Below are positions 57,959 through 64,000 of a stretch of DNA of 64,000 nucleotides, one piece after another. The notes below the pieces were generated by a model. It ran no database searches, was not told the DNA's origin, and was given only the letters and a program-made list of their open reading frames with translations. The DNA is taken from the NCBI GenBank assembly GCA_030407085.1, contig CM059582.1, positions 54,573,001 to 54,637,000 of the forward strand, given 5' to 3'. This stretch comes from Trichopria drosophilae (lineage: Eukaryota; Arthropoda; Insecta; Hymenoptera; Diapriidae). The position numbers were made by a program, and so were the translations under genes. Within the stretch, counting starts at the first letter, position 1. Each line of letters opens with the position of its first letter.

Positions 57959-58813
57959 CACCGTCAGCCACGAGATGATTTTAGAGAATTTCTTGAACTG
58001 GTCATTATATTCCTAGGTGAAAATCCACCACGCGGAATAACATTTCGAACACCAGGTGCAGTTCACCATGCACGGTGGATGGCGAAAGCTCTATATTCAC
58101 TAAAAATATATTTATTTCAAGCTCAATTTCACCTTACCAATCAGGAAAAATCTGGATTTTCTAATATATGTATTTTTATTGTCAGAGTATATGTGAAAAC
58201 GTGGTTTACTGCCCCTACAGCAATATCTGCGCCAAACCATGACATCACGTTCCTGAAATATTTACATTGTTATAACATGGTTAACCAAAAAGTGGCTCAG
58301 GCGGCAATAAAAACATTTTCTTGACATTTATGGTATTTAAATACAGAGCTCGTAGCATTAGCATTTTTTGATAATGATGTCCCTGCCGGCAGTAAAGCGC
58401 GGATGGTCAGTTTTTTACAAAATCAAAAAGTAATGGAAAGCTGTTCAAAACGCCCAAATGTAGATTACCTAAACCGTTGGTTTGATCTGCAACTCAAAAA
58501 TTTTGTGACATCAAGAACGTTAACATTTTTTGAAAGATTTCACATTGATACTGCATTTTTAAATACAGATCCACTAACATGGAAATCTCAAAAAATGTAT
58601 GTACAAGCCCAAGATATATTGAAACATATGAAGGTCATTAATGATATTGCTGAACGCGCAGTAGCACTCACCCAAGATTACAATGCGGTTCTATCCAAAG
58701 ATGACAACCAAAAGCAGGCTATAATGCAAATCGTCACTGAACACCGTCGTAAATTGCCAAACTGTACAAAAAAAATGTTACAAGTAGATTTTAATTCACC
58801 AGATGATGCATAA
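57959..58813 (+). CDS. Exon 3 (terminal) of the CxxH transposase pseudogene
   Basis: Phase 0 after CTTTCCAG: HRQPRDDFREFLELVIIFLG, RTPGAVHHARWMAKALYSLK, then TGA at 58322 within FS*HLWYLNTELVALAFFD. The C-terminus is helical (ILKHMKVINDIAERAVALTQ) and ends at TAA, 58811-58813. The TGA could derive from CGA by one C-to-T change. Confidence 0.65.
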
Positions 58814-59775
58814 TAAATTTGATTTCTTAAAGTCATAATTACATTATTTACATTCCTGCATGTCAATCGAAACTGTTTAGAACCAGTGGTAATTTAATTT
58901 TTCAAATTAATTTTTTATTACTAATACACTGCAGACATGAACCACCAGATATATCAATATAAATTTTCGATTACTTTAATCCATTAACGCCTGAATAACA
59001 CAAAATTTAATAGCGACTTTGGGCTTTCAAATTTTACTGAAGTCGCTGTTTTTCTTTTACGAAACTACATATTCTAGATGTTTTCGGATGTACCCTACAC
59101 GATGCAACCATTAAAAAAAAAAATCATTTTGTACTGTTTTCTGGCAAATTTTCGTAAAAAATCTTGTTTTTTATATGATTTTTTTTCTAGAAAACGACCG
59201 ATTCTAACCAGGAAAATGGTTTCTTCATGTAGTAAATGGCCACAAACGTGTTATTAATACTTGTACTGGGAAAATATGAGGGTAGTTTGTCCTCAAAATG
59301 ATTTTCCTGTAAATGCGAAGCTTGCAAAATCGATAACATCGGTAATTGACAATAAATCGATTTTGAAAGGCTCCTATTTGCAGGAAAAACATTTTGAAAG
59401 CAAACTACCCCCAAGTACAAGGATTAAAATGTATATACATTAATAAATCATACGTCTTCTGAAATGTAATCGATATTGTTCTTTATCGGTTAACCGATAT
59501 CGAGTTAAAAAGTAAAAGCTTAATGGTCTCCGCTGTTATCTCTGCTATTTAACCCTGTGCGGCATAATGGTCCCAATTGGGACAACCTTTTCCTAAACAA
59601 TTTTTGATGAATTTGAAGTAGTTTTTATTCGATTTAACCGCTTTTTTTTGTTATTACATGTTCATGGGATGTTAAAATATCAAAATTCATGTGTACAGTC
59701 TGTAAAATTATTGTCAATTTTCTAATAATTAACAAACAAAATCTAAAATTGGTCACTTTTAGATAAAAAATGCAT
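58814..59775. other. Unassigned, with a diverged hairpin at 59253-59430
   Basis: TTAATACTTGTACTGGG and GGGTAGTTTG on the left pair with CAAACTACCCCCAAGTACAAGG on the right. No transposon tips matching the upstream gene found. Confidence 0.4.
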
Positions 59776-59777
59776 CA

Positions 59778-60510
59778 TTGACGAACCTTTTAGAGATAAT
59801 ATTACGAAATTGGATACTCAGGGTTTCCGGAGTCGCTGATTACCGAATGAATCTGACCACGGATATTGAAAATTCAAAATGGCGGATCCAAGATGGACTA
59901 CCGAAATATGAAAATTTACCCGATAATGATAAAACTGGGTACTCGGGGGTTTGTCGGGTCGCTGATTGCGAATCTGAAGTAAGATTTTAAAAATTCAAAA
60001 TGGTGGATTCAAAATGGCCGACAGAAAAGTGAAAAAGTACCCGATCTTGATGAAACTGGGTACTCGGCGGTTTTCGGGGTCGCTGATCACGAATCAGATC
60101 TCAGACTTATATATTTAAAATTCAGAGTACATAGAGTACCCAGTTTTATCTCGATCAAGTAAATTTTTACATTACCGTCAGCCATCTTGGATCCGCAGTT
60201 TCGAATTTTTAAAATCTGACTTCACATTTTTAATCAGCGAACCCAAAAACCCCCGAGTACCCAGTTTCATCAAGTTTCGGGTAATTTTTCGCATTTTGGT
60301 CGGCCATCTTGGTTCCGCCATTTTGAGTTTTCAAAATCTGACTTCAGATTCGTGATCAGCGACCCCAAAAAACCCCGAATACCCAGTTTCATAAAGTTTG
60401 GGGTAATTTTCGCATTTTGGTCGGCCATCTTGGCTCCGCCATTTTTAATTTTCAAAATCTGTCTTCTGATTCGTAATCAGCGACCCCGAAAACCCCCGAG
60501 TAACAATTTT
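59778..60510. repeat. Head-to-head array of 120-bp modules
   Basis: Forward modules (AATGGCGGATCCAAGATGG at 59878, next at 59998) face reverse modules (GGCCATCTTGG near 60179, 60302 and 60422), again with a ~120-base step. Each also has ACTCGGGGGTTT and GGGTCGCTGATTACGAATC phrases. No terminal AAAGGACC sequences, so this is a separate module array or a different element built from the same unit. Confidence 0.8.
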
Positions 60511-60735
60511 CAGCTGTTTTCCTTGTAAAAAAAAATGTACGCAGCTGCAAGAGTTAAATGGGAAAACTTTATGCCCTCTGCGCGACCTCTAAATATCGTC
60601 CGATCCTCTCCAGCCGGTGACCAAAATTTTTGTTATTTTTTGTACTTTCGATTCATGACTAGCCGTTCTTGAATCATGGACAGACGTCTTCACATTTCAA
60701 AACTTCGAAATCTTTGGGCCACCCTAATATATATA

Positions 60736-61427
60736 CAGGGTCATCGAAAAGTATCGGACCCCCTAATATCTTCAGTTAGGAGAAAATGTCCAATAGCAAA
60801 GTTGTATGGTTTCAAGCGGGGAGTAAGATGATGACCTTGACTTTGACCTTGACCATGTCCTTCAAGGTCAATCTTATTTTTTTAAATAGAACCCCCTACA
60901 TTTTATTGCATATTCTTATAGCTTATCTCGAGAGCTTTCCAAAACACTATAATAAAATATTTTTTTATTAAGTACTTTTTGAGTTATAAAGGTTTGAAGT
61001 TAACAATTTGTTAAGTGGTGTGCGAGTCCGACCAGTTAAGGCAAGAGTGGTGTGCGAGTCTGACCAGTTAAGGTTATGATTACTGAAAACTAAATAATAT
61101 TTTTCAAGATATTCTACATTTTGTGTCAAAAAATTGTTAACTTCAAACCTTTATAACTCAAAAAGTACTTAATAAAAAAATATTTTATTATAGTGTTGTG
61201 GAAAGCTCTCGAGATAAGCTATAAGAATATGCAATAAAATGCAGGGGTTTCTATTTAAAAAAATAAGATTGACCTTGAAATGACCTTGAAGGACATGGTC
61301 AAGGTCAAAGTCAAGGTCATCATCTTACTCCCCGCTTGAAACCATACAACTTTGCTATTGGACATTTTCTCCTAAGTGCATTTTAACTGAAGATATTAGG
61401 GGGGTCCGATACTTTTCGATGACCCTG
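60736..61427. mobile_element. 692-bp TA-flanked miniature element, complete copy
   Basis: Tips CAGGGTCATCGAAAAGTATC and the reverse complement, with TA on each side. The arms hold TAATATCTTCAGTTA, GACCTTGACTTTGACCTTGACC and TAGCTTATCTCGAGAGCTTTCC and their mirrors. The centre has a short duplication, GTGGTGTGCGAGTC-GACCAGTTAAGG, twice (61017-61070). Mariner/Tc1-type by target site; no transposase inside. Confidence 0.85.
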
Positions 61428-61909
61428 TATATACATAACCAGTCATTTGAAGACATTTTTCAGAACGAAACCGGACATTTGAGGACTGTCCTCAAATGGG
61501 TAAGGTATGATAACAGCCATTTGAGGGCATGTCCTCAAAGCGTTTTTGCAGTTATTTGAGCCCAGAAAACGGAAAAGGATTGAAAATGATAGAAAGGGAT
61601 TCATTTAATCTGATTTCAATTCAAAATCCGAACATTTTTAATCCTTAGCTATCCATGAGAAACTTGTAAAAGATTTCAATCGATTTTAATCCTGAAATTG
61701 GAAATAAAATATTATACTTTTAATCCATTTCATTCCCTCAAAACTTTCCACTTATTCGAATCAATTTCTATTCTCAGGACAGAATTGAAAAATAATTCTC
61801 TGTATCCTTTGCAATAATTTAATCATTTTCGTCTCAAGGATGCCATTTTATTCACAGCAGAGGATAGAAAAATCGTCATTTGTATTATTTTAATCTTTAA
61901 ATAATCCTC
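61428..61909. other. Unassigned sequence
   Basis: TTTGAGGACTGTCCTCAAATG and a relative (61480-61545) form short palindromes. Nothing else recognised. Confidence 0.35.
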
Positions 61910-62345
61910 TGTTACGGACAGAATCGATGTTTTATCAACTGCGGTACCCGGCGTAGGTTTTTTCCCACTAAGGTGGTTTTCCCTACGCCATTGTACACCC
62001 GAATGGGGGTACCTCTCAAAATGAAGCTGGCCTGTTAGGTAATTATGTAAAAGGCCCTTCGAAATGGTGACGATCTCGATACGATTATTTGTAATTCGAA
62101 TAGTATAATATCGATATATAAAATGACGTTGTAGTCTATTTAAATATTCGAGAGTTTGAAAAGTCGAACTAATATGAGAAAAAGTGACGATTGGGTTTGG
62201 TGAGAACGTTTCGGAACGTGGACGGGTGAGAAGGTTCGCGTCGCGATCGGATCGTCACCGGTTGATCGCAATAAATTGATACGTTTTTCATTCGGCCGAT
62301 CAAATTGCGCGTTTTATTTAGAAGCCCTTCCACCAATCGTTAACA
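61910..62345 (+). mobile_element. 436-bp LTR, TGTTACGG ... CGTTAACA
   Basis: The ends TGTTA/TAACA are inverted, as in LTRs. A TATATAAAA box lies at about 62114 and AATAAA at about 62269. A PBS-like sequence follows five bases after the end. About 50 bases of the 3' end (GGCCGAT-AAAT to GTTAAC) recur at 63195-63245, possibly a very diverged second LTR end. No gag/pol between. Confidence 0.55.
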
Positions 62346-62349
62346 AAAA

Positions 62350-62367
62350 TTGTGCCGAAACCCGGGA
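62350..62367 (+). other. Primer-binding-site-like sequence
   Basis: TTGTGCCGAAACCCGGGA lies just downstream of the LTR end. It resembles the TGG-GCCGAAACCCGGGA sites that pair with the 3' end of a primer tRNA in insect LTR retrotransposons, with one mismatch in the TGG. This sets the element's direction as plus. Confidence 0.5.
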
Positions 62368-64000
62368 GCAATCCCGGGTATGGTAAAAGTGGCTTTTTCG
62401 CGAGCTCGCGGCCGAACATTGTGTCGTTTATATGTGTGGAACTTCACACCGGGTTTGTGACTCCGCGTTGCAGCATTTTTCGTGAGCGGTCGGAGATGTG
62501 ACAGCGACCGCGGGATTTCTTGGACGTCGTGGACGTCGCTAAGAATTTGCTGCGTACGTCGTCTGTGAGACATGGGAACCGTTTGACAGGAAGCCTCCAG
62601 AAGACAACACCATCATCAACCACCGTGGCTATATGTGGATTGCAGCGATCAGCTACCGGTATGCGATGAGAATGCAACATCGGTAAAATGGACTTAAGCA
62701 TGGTGAGCTGTACATTTTTTCCAGTTCTGTAACGGAGTAATTTGCATTTTGTCCATTTTTGGTTGCGCGTTCGCTTTGCGACTCCATTTTATGCTTTGAC
62801 GCGCGATCGTGTTTTGTCGTCCTCCACGACGTTCGATGTTCGATTTGAGAGCGGAAAATAATTACGACGCTTCATTGACAGTTTGTTAATTCACGGTCGT
62901 ATTTGTTTAATAATAATAGTGTTGTTTTTTGTCGACGACTTTTTCCACCTTTATTAATTTATTTTACATCTGATACGTTCTAATCTCCTCTAATTGCTTT
63001 TGGAGTTCGGGTAGTTCGTTAAGAAAGAGTTCGTCTGCACGTACATGTATCTTACCCTGTCTGATTCGCCTTTTAATGTTGGAGGGTTTTAAAGTTAAAT
63101 AGATACCGCTCATTTTATTAATGCCTTTTTTGAAAATAATTCGGAAATAATTTACTTCATTTGGAAGTCCAAAATAAATTTTGAATAGTTTCTTGTGGCC
63201 GATGAAATCGTGTGTGTTATTAAAAAGCCCTTCCACCAGTCGTTAACAGCATCGTTAGTAAGTTTCCATCATGATTTTACTATGACATGTAGATATGTTT
63301 CAATATGTACTTTACGTATGGCTAAAGTCAATAAGTACTTATACGTATTAGCATATTAAAATGAAATAATTAGCAATATGTGTAATTCATATATCTACAA
63401 ATTTGTTAAATTCACCGAATATCCATATTGTTAATTATTTGATTTAAATGTGCAAGGCCGTATAAATACTTGTTAACTTTAGCGGTAACTTACAGGGTTG
63501 TACATATGAATTAAAGATGTTTGAATATGTTTTTTTTACATATCACTACAGTCAGGTAATTTCAGTTTTACCGACAGGTAGTCTTTCATCTCAAGTTGCA
63601 AACCTGTATACCTCTGTATATGACAGAGCTCTGTATCGATTATTATATATGAAGCACTTCTTTGCATGTAATATACCGAACAATGTAAATACATGCGTGC
63701 GAAATTAGATTTAATATAGGGACTAAGATATACAGTGTGAATATATGTGAATGAAGTAGATAAATTGTGTATTTGTATATAGTAAAGGTGCTGTAAAGCT
63801 GACGTTACCACATTAACCCTGTTAAAACATATTAAGTACTGTAAGAAATGAATAGGTTTCAATTGTTTCATAATAATATACATATAGTAAATGAACTGCA
63901 GAATATAATTGAAAAACATATTATTATACGGGTTTGAATGAGTTTTCTGAATCAGTTTTTATATATAGAGAATATTGTAATATCGTAAGGGCCGAGTAAC
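62368..64000. other. Leader-like GC-rich stretch, then unassigned AT-rich sequence
   Basis: 62370-62830 is GC-richer, with open minus frames and no motif. 62964-63236 (minus) is an open frame with HKKLFKIYFGLPNEVNYF and NKMSGIYLTLKPSNIKRR that I cannot assign. 63250-64000 is AT-rich, without recognised content. Confidence 0.3.

Larger units (their letters stand above)
54950..58813 (+). pseudogene. Three-exon DDE transposase gene with CxxH motif, two in-frame stops
   Basis: The exons are 54950-55498, 56850-57136 and 57959-58813. Junctions: ACAG|GTATTA to GTTAG|GT, and CTGCAG|GTAATT to TTCCAG|CAC, both in phase. The acceptor TTTTGCAG begins exon 1, which starts inside a codon, so an upstream exon is missing. 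Motifs in order: WLIIHWDGKMLP (acidic 1), GMSFDTTASNTGVHGG (acidic 2, spanning intron 1), LHLACRHHIFEL (CxxH), FRTPGAVHHARWMAKA, and ELVALAFFD (possible last acid). The order D-D-CxxH-E matches the hAT/P/Kolobok/MULE group of RNase H-fold transposases; I cannot fix the superfamily. Stops: TAG at 55441 and TGA at 58322, both single substitutions in otherwise intact coding sequence. A young inactive copy is the simplest view. Confidence 0.7.

Noticed and set aside
1..64000. tRNA and rRNA genes
   Set aside because: I looked for T-arm GGTTCGAATCC-type words with a paired acceptor stem and for conserved rRNA cores; none was convincing. The tRNA-like match at 62350 is a primer-binding site complement.

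Overview
This is a eukaryotic, AT-rich, intron-bearing, transposon-dominated stretch. The mix of element types (MULE/FLYWCH, DDE_Tnp_4 with a SWIM finger, DIRS, THAP, Chapaev-like, TA-flanked and TTAA-flanked foldback elements, long solo LTRs) and the repeat vocabulary point to an arthropod, most likely an insect. I cannot name the species. I see no convincing single-copy host gene, no rRNA or tRNA gene, and nothing bacterial.

Layout. From 51 to about 7.54 kb on the minus strand there is a five-exon gene of Mutator-like (MULE) transposase type with a FLYWCH finger. All four intron junctions keep phase, and the 4.1 kb intron 4 is packed with younger palindromic elements. 8.2-12.0 kb holds three large inverted-repeat elements and small hairpins. 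12.5-15.7 kb is a composite: two diverged, oppositely oriented, GC-richer coding-like pieces flank a roughly 235 bp tandem array. 16.42-21.27 kb is a nearly complete DNA transposon: 0.6-0.9 kb inverted termini built from 120 bp modules enclose an intact 677-aa DDE/SWIM transposase. An internally deleted relative lies at 52.77-53.43 kb. A DIRS-type reverse transcriptase/RNase H relic adjoins it at 21.34-22.17 kb.

23.57-27.40 kb and 46.47-48.28 kb are two solo LTRs of one family in opposite orientation, each with its own perfect 4-bp target duplication. The first is interrupted by a TTAA-flanked 1.96 kb foldback element that carries a THAP-like exon. 27.5-30.3 kb has two foldback elements, one with apparently identical 349-bp arms. 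31.2-31.7, 39.4-40.0 and 60.7-61.4 kb hold elements rich in TCAAGGTCA motifs. 34.35-35.49 kb repeats the element at 3.1-4.3 kb. 38.6-45.2 kb is a series of palindromic elements, one with the same coding sequence in both arms.

49.5-52.65 kb is a satellite/minisatellite locus split by a CAC-ended element with a CATT duplication and a transposase relic. 54.95-58.81 kb is a three-exon transposase gene with correct splice phases but two in-frame stops. 59.78-60.5 kb is a head-to-head array of the 120 bp module. 61.91-62.37 kb is an LTR followed by a primer-binding-site-like sequence.

How the parts relate: the window is a nested stack of mobile DNA. Each autonomous-looking source (MULE, DDE/SWIM, DDE with CxxH) sits beside non-autonomous or decayed relatives. 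The 120 bp ATGGCGG-containing module links transposon termini with free-standing arrays across the window.
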